Assembly (NCBI GenBank): GCA_964574935.1
Contig: CAZNOZ010000014.1
Span: forward strand, 3,479-67,478
Length of the DNA stretch: 64,000 nt
Direction: 5' to 3'
DNA from: JBBECE01 sp964574935
GTDB lineage: Bacteria > Pseudomonadota > Alphaproteobacteria > Rhizobiales > Devosiaceae
How positions within the stretch are numbered: the stretch's first letter is position 1; every line of letters starts with the position of its first letter. The notes beneath the pieces were generated by a model that did not search any database, was not told where the DNA came from, and saw only the letters and a program-made list of their open reading frames with translations. Positions 8,307 through 17,226 of the stretch are shown here, one piece after another. The translations under genes were made by a program, and so were the position numbers.

Positions 8307-9842
8307 CTAGAACGATTCGCGCGGGCGGATGACGAAGGCGATCCCCAGAACCCCGACGGCGATCAGCGCCGGCAGAAGGCCGACCGGCGAGCCCGCCGCC
8401 GCCAGCGCCGCCGTGCCGGCCCACATGATCGAGGCGAACGCCTCCGAGATCGTGGCGGCGCGCGAGGAAGTCTGCCGCCGCCGAAACATCGAGCGCTTGG
8501 CCTGAGCCCGGAACCAGAGCTGGATCGTCGTCGCCGAACCCGAAGCGAGCACCACCCCGGCCGCGGTCACCGCCGCCATCGGCAGCGATACGAAACCCAT
8601 CGCGACGATCAGCGGACCGGCGACAATCGCCACCGCGACGAGCACCGACTCGATTTTCGCGACCAGCACCGTGCGCGCCGTCACCGGGGCGGAAACGATA
8701 AGATCATGGGCGTCCTCGCCGGAGACCGCGAGCCACGCCAGACCGCCGGCGAGCTGACCGGAGGCCATCACGATGACCGGAACCACCACCACGAAGGCCC
8801 CCGCCGCCTGTCCGAAATTCAGCCACAGCATCAGCGCCGGCGGGATCAGATAGAGCACCTGCATCAGTGTTTGCGAGACCAGCCACGGGTCGCGGCGGAT
8901 CAGCAGCCACTCCTTGCGCCGCAGCGCCGCCTTCACCGACGTGGCCCGGAAGGGGCGCGCGGTCGCGACGCGCCGCGTTTGGCCGACACCGACGCCAGCC
9001 GCCGCCACCGCGTGCCGGCCGAAGCTCGAGGAGGTCGCCACGACGACGGCCGCCAGGATGCCGAACCCGACCGCCATCACCGCCATGAGCGCGCCCGCCT
9101 CGCCCATCGCCGCCCGCGCCGGCAGCCACAGGGGGCTTTCGGCCCCCGGCGCCATCCCGACCAGCCAGTCCGATTGCAGGATCCCCAGTCGCGACCAGCT
9201 GCCATAGCTTACGATCGCCGCCGCCTGGATGCCGATGATGAAACCGGCCCCCACCACCGCCGCCGCGACCTGCGCGATCAGCCTTGTGCGCCTGGGCCCG
9301 ACGGTGTTGAACAAGGCCACGGTGATGAGCACGGAGAGCCCCGTCGCCAGCGCGCTCAGCGCCGCCAGCACGCCGAAAGCGGCCAGCCATCTCGCCCCGC
9401 TCTCGACGACCAGGATGTTGATCGCCGGCCCGGCCAGCAGGAAGGCCAGCGCCATGGTGGTCACGGCGATCGCGGACGTGCGCACCGCGAACAGCCGCCG
9501 CGCCGAGGCGGGCGATGAAAGGATCAGGTCGAGATCGGCACGCGCGTAATAGGCCCGGGTCACCGATTCCATTGCCTGCGAGAGCATCAGGGTGAAAAAC
9601 AACACCCCGCCGCCGCTCAGCATCACCAGCGTCGGTTTGTCCTCGGCGATTCCCGATGCCGCCCAGGGTGCGATCAGCGCGTGCGCCATCAGATGCGCCA
9701 CCGCCACGATGATCGCGAGCACCACCACCAGCACCGCCGCCCGGCGCGGCCGCCCGGCGGTCATCATCGCCACGAAATCGCGCCAGAAAAGACCCAGCTC
9801 GTGCCGTGCGAACCAGACCAGCGATGCCGGCGCCGCCGTCAT
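8307..9842 (-). CDS. ABC-2 type exporter permease
   Basis: The 511-residue membrane protein has repeated hydrophobic segments, including WAVSGEDAHDLIVSAP-type cytoplasmic loops typical of large ABC-2 permeases. It is the membrane partner of the ATPase encoded immediately upstream. Its ATG (9842) overlaps the ATPase stop codon as ATGA. The reading frame stays open upstream to 10661, but that stretch is antisense shadow of the ATPase gene. The substrate is unknown. Such pairs usually export peptides, lipids or drugs, or help membrane biogenesis. Confidence 0.82.
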   Translation of the reverse strand: MTAAPASLVWFARHELGLFWRDFVAMMTAGRPRRAAVLVVVLAIIVAVAHLMAHALIAPWAASGIAEDKPTLVMLSGGGVLFFTLMLSQAMESVTRAYYARADLDLILSSPASARRLFAVRTSAIAVTTMALAFLLAGPAINILVVESGARWLAAFGVLAALSALATGLSVLITVALFNTVGPRRTRLIAQVAAAVVGAGFIIGIQAAAIVSYGSWSRLGILQSDWLVGMAPGAESPLWLPARAAMGEAGALMAVMAVGFGILAAVVVATSSSFGRHAVAAAGVGVGQTRRVATARPFRATSVKAALRRKEWLLIRRDPWLVSQTLMQVLYLIPPALMLWLNFGQAAGAFVVVVPVIVMASGQLAGGLAWLAVSGEDAHDLIVSAPVTARTVLVAKIESVLVAVAIVAGPLIVAMGFVSLPMAAVTAAGVVLASGSATTIQLWFRAQAKRSMFRRRQTSSRAATISEAFASIMWAGTAALAAAGSPVGLLPALIAVGVLGIAFVIRPRESF

Positions 9843-10618
9843 GCGGCCGGGCTTTCGAGGTCCGTTTTGTCCTCCGACTCGTCCCTGGCGACGAGCTCGA
9901 GGAAGATGTCCTCGAGCGTCGTGCCGGACCGCCCGGCCGTCTCGCTCAGCTCCGCCAGCGTTCCCTGGGCGATCAGCCGGCCGCGCGAGATCACCCCGAT
10001 CCGTTCGGCCATCCGCTCGGCGACCTCCAGAATGTGGGTCGTCATGATCACCGTCACGCCGCCGGCAACCTTGGCCTTGAGGACGTCCTTGACCTGCCGC
10101 GCCGAGCCGGCGTCGAGCCCGGTCAGCGGCTCGTCGAGCATGATCAGGCGCGGCTCGTGCACGAGCGCGCCGGCCAGCGCCACCTTCTGCAGCATCCCCT
10201 TGGAAAACCCGCCGCACATCTGGTTCGCGACCTCGCCCAGCCCCAGCCAGTCGACGAGCTCCCGCGAGCGCCTCTCGGCCGTCCGGGCCTCGATGCCCCA
10301 CAGCCCGGCGACGAATTCGAGATATTCGAGCGGGCTCAGCCGGTCGTACACCATCGGCTCGTCGGAGACCCAGGCGATGAGCTGCTTGGCCTCGACCGGG
10401 CGCCGTTTGGCGTCGATACCGAACACCGAGATGGTGCCGGCATCGGGCTGCAGCAGCCCCGCCACCATCCTTAGGATCGTCGTCTTGCCGGCCCCGTTCG
10501 GGCCGAGCAGGGCATAGAGCTCCCCGCCTGCGACCTTGAGGTCGAGCCGGTCGACCGCCGGGCGGTCGAAACGCTTGGAAAGCCCCGCAATGTCGAGGGC
10601 GAGGGCGGTCTCGTTCAT
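9839..10618 (-). CDS. ABC transporter ATP-binding protein (exporter type)
   Basis: The 259-residue ATPase has Walker A GPNGAGKT, a signature reading FSKGM in place of LSGGQ, Walker B LIMLDEP and the H-loop His in MTTHILEVAE. The FSKGM signature is common in ABC-2 exporter ATPases of the Ecs/CcmA-like type. The gene overlaps the following permease gene by four bases, so the two form a transporter unit. The 150 bp upstream hold the likely promoter and no other gene. Confidence 0.9.
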   Translation of the reverse strand: MNETALALDIAGLSKRFDRPAVDRLDLKVAGGELYALLGPNGAGKTTILRMVAGLLQPDAGTISVFGIDAKRRPVEAKQLIAWVSDEPMVYDRLSPLEYLEFVAGLWGIEARTAERRSRELVDWLGLGEVANQMCGGFSKGMLQKVALAGALVHEPRLIMLDEPLTGLDAGSARQVKDVLKAKVAGGVTVIMTTHILEVAERMAERIGVISRGRLIAQGTLAELSETAGRSGTTLEDIFLELVARDESEDKTDLESPAA

Positions 10619-10768
10619 GTTTGCGCAACCATTTCGGGCCCGCCGCGGGCGGGCGCATCACCCACCCCTACACGCAAATGCCTTGGCAGAAGGTGAATCG
10701 CGACGGCCAATTCCGGGCTTCGCCCCGCCCAATTGCGGCCCCGAGGGGGCATTCCGGATTTCTGGTGG

Positions 10769-11557
10769 CTACGGGTCCCTTTCGGGGCCCCCGGCCTCGG
10801 CCAGCGCCGCCGCCAGCGCCCTGACGCTTTCGGCATTGTCGGCGAGCGGCGTCCCGTCGGGCCTCAGGAAGTTGTTCTCGAAGCCGACCCGGCACTCTCC
10901 ACCGGCCGCCGCCACCGCCTTCAGGCACGCGATTTCCTGCCGCCCGAAGGCGCACGCCATGAACTTGGCGCCCTCGGCGATCTCCGACGCGGCGAGGCCG
11001 GCCAGGAACGGGTCGAGGTCGGCCCCTCTGGCGTCGGCCCCGCCGCGTTGGCCGAGAACGAAGATCAGCGAAACCGGCCCGGGCGGCAGGACGTCCCGCT
11101 TTCGCAAGCCCGCCAGCGCCGCGATTTCCCCGGGGGCGTAGACGATGTGTTGGATGGCGACGCCGGCCTCTCGCGCCTCGAAGAAGAACCGCGCGAGTGT
11201 CGCCTCGTCGCCGCCGAGGACTTCGCGCACCGCCATCGAGGCCGATTTCGGCGCCACCGCCCGCACCAGCGCCATCTGTTCGGCCGGTGCGTAGCGCCCG
11301 ACCGCCTCGGTCGAAATCTGCACCTCCATCCCGGGGGCGGCGCCTGCCATCTCGGCGATCAGTTCGCGGTAGAGCCCTGCGTCGAGTACGTGGGCGCCGG
11401 CGGCGTCCCGCACATGGGCGTGCAGCGCCGCGGCGCCGGCCGCCTGGCACGCGACCGCCGTCTCGACGATCTCGGCGATCGTTTCGGGCACGCGTGGATG
11501 GTCCTGCTTGGTCAGGCGCCCCCCGTTCGGGGCGACCATGATGGAAGCCGGCCGCAT
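10769..11557 (-). CDS. Beta-keto acid cleavage enzyme (BKACE, Kce-like, DUF849)
   Basis: The 262-residue TIM barrel belongs to the BKACE family, whose founding member is 3-keto-5-aminohexanoate cleavage enzyme. These enzymes react a beta-keto acid with acetyl-CoA to give acetoacetate and a new acyl-CoA. The metal-binding HAH (His46, His48) in ALHAHVR and the C-terminal VGFENN segment are present. The ATG at 11557 overlaps the aminotransferase stop codon (ATGA), so the two enzymes are co-translated. The aminotransferase would make the keto acid, and the acetoacetate ligase at 18093-20051 would use the product. The precise substrate cannot be read from the sequence. Confidence 0.87.
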   Translation of the reverse strand: MRPASIMVAPNGGRLTKQDHPRVPETIAEIVETAVACQAAGAAALHAHVRDAAGAHVLDAGLYRELIAEMAGAAPGMEVQISTEAVGRYAPAEQMALVRAVAPKSASMAVREVLGGDEATLARFFFEAREAGVAIQHIVYAPGEIAALAGLRKRDVLPPGPVSLIFVLGQRGGADARGADLDPFLAGLAASEIAEGAKFMACAFGRQEIACLKAVAAAGGECRVGFENNFLRPDGTPLADNAESVRALAAALAEAGGPERDP

Positions 11558-12903
11558 CAGGCGGCGCGGGCCTGGTCGAACACCTGGTCTAGCGCCTCCT
11601 CGAGCCGGTCGACGATCAACTCGATATGCGTCTCTTCGAGGATGAAGGGCGGGGCGAGCAGCACGTGGTCGCCATACTTGCCGTCGACGGTGCCCCCGTT
11701 GGGATAGCACATCAGCCCCGATTGCATTGCGGCCCGCTTGAGCCGGGGAGCGATCCTGTCGACCGGCTCGAAGGGCTGCTTGCTGTCGCGGTCGGCGACC
11801 AGTTCCAGCCCGATCAGTAGTCCCCTGCCACGGATGTCGCCGACGAACGGATGCTGCCCGAACCGATCCTCGAGGGCCGCCTTCAGCGCCGCCCCGGTGG
11901 TGCGGACGCGGGCCAGCAGGTCCAGCCGCTCGATCTCCTCGATCACCGCCACCGACGCCGCCGCGGCCACCGGATGACCCATGAAGGTGTGCCCGTGCTG
12001 AAAATGCCCGGAGCCCGTCCGGATCGCCTCGTGGATCGTCTCGGCGCACAGCATCGCGCCGGTCGGCTGGTAGCCGGCCCCCAGCCCTTTGGCGACGCAT
12101 ACGATATCGGGCGCCACCCCCTCGGCTTCCGCGGCGAAGAAACTCCCCGTGCGCCCGCACCCGCACATCACCTCGTCGAGGATCATGAGGATCCCGTATT
12201 TGTCGCAGATCTCCCGGATGCGGGTGAAATAGCCCTCGACCGCCGGCACCGCCCCCATTGTCGCCCCGACCACGGGCTCGGCGATGAAGCCGATCACGGT
12301 CTCGGGCCCCAGCGCCTCGATCTTGGCCTCGAACTCGGCTGCCAGCCGCGCCCCGTATTGCGCTTCGGTCTCGCCTTCTTCGGCCCAGCGCCAGTAGTGG
12401 CACGGCGCCACGTGATGCATGTTGGCCGCCAGCAGCGGCTCGAACGGGTCGCGTCGCCAGCGGTTGCCGCCGACCGCCAGCGCACCCAGCGTGTTGCCGT
12501 GATAGGACTGCCAGCGACCGATGAAGTTCACCCGCCCCGGCTCGCCGATCTCGACGAAATACTGCCGGGCGAGCTTCAGGGCCGCCTCCAGCGCCTCCGA
12601 CCCCCCCGAGACAAGATACACCCGCTCGATGCCCTCCGGCGCTCGCGCCGCCAGGAGCTCGGCGAGCCGCTCGGCGGGCTCGGACGTGAAAAAGCTTGTG
12701 TGCGCCCAAGCTATAGTGTCGATCTGCCGCTTCATGGCTGCGCGCACCGCATCGTTCGAATGGCCGAGCGAGGAGACGGCGGCGCCGCCGCAGGCGTCGA
12801 GATAGCGCCTGCCTTCGCCATCGATCAGCCACACCCCCTCGCCGCCGGCCACCGCCGGCAGGTCGGCTGAGATTTGGCGCTGAAACAGGTGACGGGATGG
12901 CAT
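11557..12903 (-). CDS. Class III (omega-type) PLP aminotransferase
   Basis: The 448-residue enzyme is a fold-type I, class III aminotransferase. It has the phosphate-binding GGSEALEAALKL, Asp243 in ILDEVMCGCGRTG, and the Schiff-base Lys272 in VAKGLGAGYQP. Members act on beta-alanine, other beta-amino acids, GABA, taurine or diamines. Placement between a TAXI-TRAP importer with UspA and a BKACE gene favours a substrate whose keto product is a beta-keto acid. I chose the ATG at 12903; a longer frame to 12972 overlaps the UspA gene and adds residues unlike the family. No strong ribosome site is visible, and coupling to the upstream gene (14-bp gap) is likely. Confidence 0.9.
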   Translation of the reverse strand: MPSRHLFQRQISADLPAVAGGEGVWLIDGEGRRYLDACGGAAVSSLGHSNDAVRAAMKRQIDTIAWAHTSFFTSEPAERLAELLAARAPEGIERVYLVSGGSEALEAALKLARQYFVEIGEPGRVNFIGRWQSYHGNTLGALAVGGNRWRRDPFEPLLAANMHHVAPCHYWRWAEEGETEAQYGARLAAEFEAKIEALGPETVIGFIAEPVVGATMGAVPAVEGYFTRIREICDKYGILMILDEVMCGCGRTGSFFAAEAEGVAPDIVCVAKGLGAGYQPTGAMLCAETIHEAIRTGSGHFQHGHTFMGHPVAAAASVAVIEEIERLDLLARVRTTGAALKAALEDRFGQHPFVGDIRGRGLLIGLELVADRDSKQPFEPVDRIAPRLKRAAMQSGLMCYPNGGTVDGKYGDHVLLAPPFILEETHIELIVDRLEEALDQVFDQARAA

Positions 12904-12916
12904 GGCCGTGCCCCGG

Positions 12917-13345
12917 TCAGGTCCTGACCACGTAGACCGACTGCTTGGCGTGCCGAACCACGCGGGCGGCATTGGGGCCGAGCAGATAGTCGGCGAATTC
13001 CGGCCGGTGCGACTTCATGACGATGAGGTCGCACCCCAGCCGGTCGGCGGCTTTCAGGATCTCGTCATAGATCGATCCATAGGCCACGTGCGCCTTGACC
13101 GCGCCGGGGGATGTCGCCGTCTTGGCGATCGCCTGTTTGAGCGACGTGCGGGCTTCCTCGACCGCCCGGTCGGCGAAATCGCGCGGGAAGTAGTTGCCCA
13201 CCACCGGCATCGAGTAGTTCGGCACCACCGTCAGCACATTGAGTTCGGCGCCGCTCACCTCGGCGAGCTGCTCGGCGGCCGCCAGGCCTTCCGAAAGCGA
13301 ACCCGGATCGCCAAGATCGACAGGGACCAGGATTTTCTCAGGCAT
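12917..13345 (-). CDS. Universal stress protein (UspA family)
   Basis: The 142-residue single-domain UspA protein has an N-terminal ILVPVDLGDPGS strand-loop. The C-terminal LLGPNAARVVRHAKQSVYVV matches the position of the family's ATP-binding G-x2-G-x9-G(S/T) region, but several glycines are replaced by Pro/Asn and Ala/Val. ATP binding may therefore be weak. Its start lies inside the end of the TRAP permease gene (8-bp overlap), so it belongs to the transporter operon. Usp proteins encoded with TRAP transporters, such as TeaD of Halomonas, are known to affect uptake. The same role is inferred here. Confidence 0.88.
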   Translation of the reverse strand: MPEKILVPVDLGDPGSLSEGLAAAEQLAEVSGAELNVLTVVPNYSMPVVGNYFPRDFADRAVEEARTSLKQAIAKTATSPGAVKAHVAYGSIYDEILKAADRLGCDLIVMKSHRPEFADYLLGPNAARVVRHAKQSVYVVRT

Positions 13346-15983
13346 CGGCGCGCCTCCCCCAGAATGCCGGCACCGTCTGTCGTCGCCGCTGCAGCAGCGC
13401 CACCCCTGCCAGCAGCGCCAGCGCCGGGATGTAGAAGATTTCCTTGGGCAGGCGGTCGCTCGGCAGCTGCACGACGGAGATCACCACCGGCTGCTCGGCA
13501 TAGAAGTCGAACAGTCTCAGCGTGGTGTAGAAGCGTGTTCCCTGCAGCGGCTCGTCGACGACCGCGCTGCCGTCGCGCAAGCCGACGGGAAGGCCGCCCT
13601 GCGCCAGCCGGTCGACGCCATCGCCGGCGGCGCCCAGCGGCACCTGCAGCGTGATGGTGGAGACCTCTCCGATCTTGTCGAAGTCCGGCCCCTGCAGCAC
13701 CATCCGCAGCGATCCGCCCGGCTCCACGGTCTCCGCCAGTTGCACCGCCTCGATGCCGGGCCGGTCCTCGTAGGGCGCCTGCACCATGTCGAGCCAGAAC
13801 CCCGGCCGGAACAGTGTCAGCGAGACCACCAGCAGCATGAGCGACTCCCAGATCCGGTTGCGCGTCAGGAAATATCCCTGGGTCGCCGCTGCGAACATCA
13901 TCATTGCTACTACCGCCACGATGAACACGAACACCGCCTTGACCGGCCCGACATTGATCAGCAACAGCTCGGTGTTGAAGATGAACATGAACGGCAACAG
14001 CGCGGTGCGGATGTCATAGGTGAACCCCTGCACTCCGGTGCGGATCGGGTCGCCCCGCGATATCGCCGCCGCCGCGAACGCCGCCAGCCCCACCGGCGGT
14101 GTGTCGTCGGCCAGAATCCCGAAATAGAAGACGAACAGGTGCACCGCCACCAGCGGCACCACCAGCCCCGCCTGCGCCCCGACCGAGACGATCACCGGCG
14201 CCATCAGAGAGGAGACGACGATGTAGTTGGCGGTCGTCGGCAGCCCCATGCCGAGGATCAGGCTCATAATGGCGACGAAGAACAGCATCAACAGCAGATT
14301 CCCGCCCGAAAGATACTCGACGAGCTCGCCGACCACCTGATGGGCGCCGGTCAGCGACACGGTGCCCACGATCACCCCAGCCGCCGCCGTCGCCACGCCG
14401 ATCGCGACCATGTTGCGGGCCCCGGCGACCATGCCGGCCACGAAGTCGCTCCAGCCCTGGCGAAGGGCGCCCGCATAGTCGCCGGCGCCCCGGAACAGTG
14501 CCTTCAGCGGGCGGTGGGTCAAGGCGATGACGATCACCGACAGCGTCGCCCAGTAGGCCGAAAGCTGCGGCGAGAACCGCTCCACCATGATGCACCAGAT
14601 CAAAATCACGATCGGCAGCACGAAGTAGAGCCCCGTCACCGCCACCTCGCCGGTCCGTGGCAGCACGCCCACCGGGGCGTTCGGATCGTCCATTTCGAGG
14701 TCCGGATGTCGCGCGGCCCAGCCCACAAGTCCCACATAGGCCGCCGTCAGGGCCACCACCGCGGCCCAGAAGCTCAACGTCGGAAGCGCCACCTTGATCC
14801 ATCCGAAGCCGTAGTAGACGGCGCCCGCCAGCACGGTGGTGCCCAGGAACCCGAGCACCACCCCGGAAACCCGCTGCGCCAGGGTGCCGAGCGGCGAGGG
14901 CTTTTCGAGACCCTTCAGGCCGAGCTTGAGTGCCTCAAGATGCACGATGTAGACCAGCGCGATGTAGGAGATGACCGCCGGCAGGAAGGCGTGCACGATC
15001 AGCTGCGAATAGGGCACGCCGGTGAACTCGGAAATCAGGAACGCCGCGGCCCCCATCACCGGCGGCATCAGCTGCCCGTTGGTCGACGAGGCCACCTCGA
15101 TGGCCCCGGCCTTTTCGGGCCGAAAGCCGGTGCGCTTCATCAAGGGGATCGTGAAGGTGCCGGTGGTGACCACATTGGCGATCGAGGAGCCCGAGTACAG
15201 CCCCGACAGCGCCGAGGCGACCACCGCCGCCTTGGCGGGCCCGCCGCGGAAATGGCCCAGGGCGGCAAAGGCGAGCTTGATGAAATAGTTGCCGCCGCCG
15301 GCCTTTTCCAACAGCGCCCCGAACAGCACGAACAGAAAGATCACCGACGCCGAGACCCTGAGCGGCACCCCGAACACGCCCTCGGTCTGCATCCAGAAAT
15401 GCCACATCGCCTTGCCGAAGCTGGCGCCCTTCCACTGGATCGCTTCGGGCAGCCAGGACACGTGGCCGAAAAACACGTACGCCACGAACACGCTCGCCAC
15501 GACCACCAGCGGCAGCCCCAGCGCCCGGTAGACCGCGGTGGCGATCGACAACATGCCGATCGTCGAGATCACCAGATCGGCGGTCGTCGGCAGGCCGGGG
15601 CGCAGCGAGATGTCGTAGCGGAACCAGAACAGATACATCGTCGCGGTCGCGCCCAGCACCGCCAGCACCCAGTCGTACCAGGGCACGATCTCGCGGGGGC
15701 TCGACCGGAACAGAGGAAACGCCAGCGACGCCAGCAGCAGCGCGAAGGTCAGGTGGATCTGGCGGGTCTGGTGATCGGAAAGGGTGAGATTGACCCCGAG
15801 CGCCTCGGATAGGTCGTAAGGCACCGAGGAGGCGACGTAGATCTGGAAGATCGACCAGGAAAAGGCCAGCCCGAGGATGAGCCAGGCGACCGCGCCCGTC
15901 GGCCGGCGGGCGCCGGTTTCCACCGCGACCGCCAGCAACTCCGCGTCACGTTCGGCGCTCTTGTTCTCGGTGGTGTGTGACAA
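13338..15983 (-). CDS. TRAP transporter fused permease (4TM/12TM, TAXI type)
   Basis: The 881-residue inner-membrane protein fuses the small DctQ-like and large DctM-like subunits, as is usual for TAXI-type TRAP systems. The N-terminal part holds the short-subunit segments. The central part carries DctM motifs such as GLYSGSSIANVVTTG and LILGMGLPTTANYIVVS. A C-terminal hydrophilic extension (about 690-860) is followed by a last hydrophobic segment. It drives sodium- or proton-coupled uptake of the ligand bound by the TAXI protein encoded just upstream. The substrate is probably the amino compound degraded by the downstream enzymes. Confidence 0.93.
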   Translation of the reverse strand: MSHTTENKSAERDAELLAVAVETGARRPTGAVAWLILGLAFSWSIFQIYVASSVPYDLSEALGVNLTLSDHQTRQIHLTFALLLASLAFPLFRSSPREIVPWYDWVLAVLGATATMYLFWFRYDISLRPGLPTTADLVISTIGMLSIATAVYRALGLPLVVVASVFVAYVFFGHVSWLPEAIQWKGASFGKAMWHFWMQTEGVFGVPLRVSASVIFLFVLFGALLEKAGGGNYFIKLAFAALGHFRGGPAKAAVVASALSGLYSGSSIANVVTTGTFTIPLMKRTGFRPEKAGAIEVASSTNGQLMPPVMGAAAFLISEFTGVPYSQLIVHAFLPAVISYIALVYIVHLEALKLGLKGLEKPSPLGTLAQRVSGVVLGFLGTTVLAGAVYYGFGWIKVALPTLSFWAAVVALTAAYVGLVGWAARHPDLEMDDPNAPVGVLPRTGEVAVTGLYFVLPIVILIWCIMVERFSPQLSAYWATLSVIVIALTHRPLKALFRGAGDYAGALRQGWSDFVAGMVAGARNMVAIGVATAAAGVIVGTVSLTGAHQVVGELVEYLSGGNLLLMLFFVAIMSLILGMGLPTTANYIVVSSLMAPVIVSVGAQAGLVVPLVAVHLFVFYFGILADDTPPVGLAAFAAAAISRGDPIRTGVQGFTYDIRTALLPFMFIFNTELLLINVGPVKAVFVFIVAVVAMMMFAAATQGYFLTRNRIWESLMLLVVSLTLFRPGFWLDMVQAPYEDRPGIEAVQLAETVEPGGSLRMVLQGPDFDKIGEVSTITLQVPLGAAGDGVDRLAQGGLPVGLRDGSAVVDEPLQGTRFYTTLRLFDFYAEQPVVISVVQLPSDRLPKEIFYIPALALLAGVALLQRRRQTVPAFWGRRADA

Positions 15984-16051
15984 TGGTGGCTGTCCCTGCG
16001 CGCCCCGACCCGCTCGCGGCGTCGCGTACCCCGATCATCTCCGAAGCGGTG

Positions 16052-16080
16052 GAAGCCGGGCGAACGCGCCGCCCGGCTTC
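16052..16080 (-). promoter_or_regulatory. Perfect inverted repeat between TAXI gene and TRAP permease gene
   Basis: The 11-bp arms GAAGCCGGGCG/CGCCCGGCTTC flank a 7-base loop within the 110-bp gap after the TAXI stop codon. No T-run follows on the minus strand, so it is more likely an mRNA-stabilising or partially terminating stem than a full terminator. Similar elements lie in the same relative position in the ABC and DctPQM operons of this window. Confidence 0.7.
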
Positions 16081-16093
16081 GAAGTGCGTGCGG

Positions 16094-17062
16094 CTACATC
16101 CAGCCGCGTTCCTTGTAGTATTTCACCGCGCCCGGATGCAGCGGCGCCGACAGGCCGTCGTGAATCATTTCCGATTCCTTCAGCCCCGCAAAGGCCGGAT
16201 GCAGGCCCTTGAAGTCCTCGAAATTGTCGAAGACCGCCTTGACGACCGTGTAGACCACATCGTCCGAAACGTCAGTCGAAGTCACGAACGTCGCACCGAC
16301 GCCCCAGGTGGTGATGTCGTCGGGATTGCCGGCATAGGTGCCGCCGGGGATGGTCGCGATGCGGTAGAACGGGTTGTCCGCGACCAGCTGATCGATGACC
16401 GGATCCTGCACATTGACCAGCTTGGCGCCGCAGTTCGTGACCGCCTCGGTGATGTTGGCGCTCGGATGACCGACCGTGTAGATGTAGGCGTCGAGGCTGC
16501 CGTCACACAGCGCCGCCGGCATTTCGGCCGGGGCCAGTTCGGCGGCCACGGCGAAATCGTCCATGGTCCAGCCGAGCTTGTCCATCAGCACTTCCATCGT
16601 CGCCCGCTGACCGGAGCCCGGATTGCCGACATTGACGCGTTTGCCGGGCAGATCCTGCAGCGAATTGATGCCGCTGTCGGGACGTGCCACCAGCGTGAAC
16701 GGCTCCGGATGGATCGAGAAGACGGCCCTCAGGTCCTCGTTCGGACCCGCTTCCTCGAACCGGGAGGTGCCGTGATAGGCATGGAACTGCCAGTCGGACT
16801 GCACCACGCCGAAATCGAGCTCGCCGGCCCGGATGGTGTTCAGATTGTAGATCGAGCCGCCGGTCGATTCGACCGAGCAGCGGATGCCGGTATCGGCGCG
16901 ATACTGGTTGACCAGCCGGCAGATGGCGCCGCCGGTGGGATAGTAGACGCCGGTCACGCCGCCGGTGCCGATGGTGATGAATTGAGTGTCCTGCGCGGAG
17001 ACGCCAAACGCCATGCTGCCGGCGACCAGGGCCACGCTGGCGCCCAAAGCGAATTTTTTCAT
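16094..17062 (-). CDS. TAXI family TRAP solute-binding protein
   Basis: The 322-residue periplasmic binding protein has a signal peptide of about 23 residues (cleavage likely after VSA, before QD). The mature N-terminus ITIGTGGVTGVYYPTGGA is diagnostic of the TAXI family. It is the first gene of a minus-strand operon: TAXI, fused TRAP permease, UspA, aminotransferase, BKACE. A good ribosome site (GGGAGAGATC) precedes the ATG. TAXI ligands known elsewhere include glutamate/glutamine-like compounds. The ligand here is inferred only from the downstream amino-acid-type enzymes. Confidence 0.92.
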   Translation of the reverse strand: MKKFALGASVALVAGSMAFGVSAQDTQFITIGTGGVTGVYYPTGGAICRLVNQYRADTGIRCSVESTGGSIYNLNTIRAGELDFGVVQSDWQFHAYHGTSRFEEAGPNEDLRAVFSIHPEPFTLVARPDSGINSLQDLPGKRVNVGNPGSGQRATMEVLMDKLGWTMDDFAVAAELAPAEMPAALCDGSLDAYIYTVGHPSANITEAVTNCGAKLVNVQDPVIDQLVADNPFYRIATIPGGTYAGNPDDITTWGVGATFVTSTDVSDDVVYTVVKAVFDNFEDFKGLHPAFAGLKESEMIHDGLSAPLHPGAVKYYKERGWM

Positions 17063-17122
17063 GATGATCTCTCCCTGAAGACTGTGGTGCCGATTGAACG
17101 CACCTGTCGATCAGACACAGGC

Positions 17123-17159
17123 GTTTCGCCGCCGTCAAGCGGGCTGAAACGCTTGTTTC
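17123..17159. promoter_or_regulatory. Candidate RpiR operator in the TAXI/RpiR divergent region
   Basis: GAAAC and GTTTC arms at 17146-17150 and 17155-17159 form an inverted repeat with a 4-bp spacer. A further GTTTC lies at 17123-17127. The site is midway between the divergent TAXI operon and the rpiR gene, where an autoregulatory operator is expected. Assignment to the regulator is inference. Confidence 0.4.
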
Positions 17160-17226
17160 GGCGCCGCGCGCTGATAGGCTGCACCGAACCGCCCGCGCAT
17201 CCGAAGGGGCGGCCTGGGAGCAACGG

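Noticed and set aside
13239..15812. An 857-codon plus-strand open frame
   Set aside because: It is antisense to the fused TRAP permease, and the translated product is a low-complexity His/Arg/Gln string.
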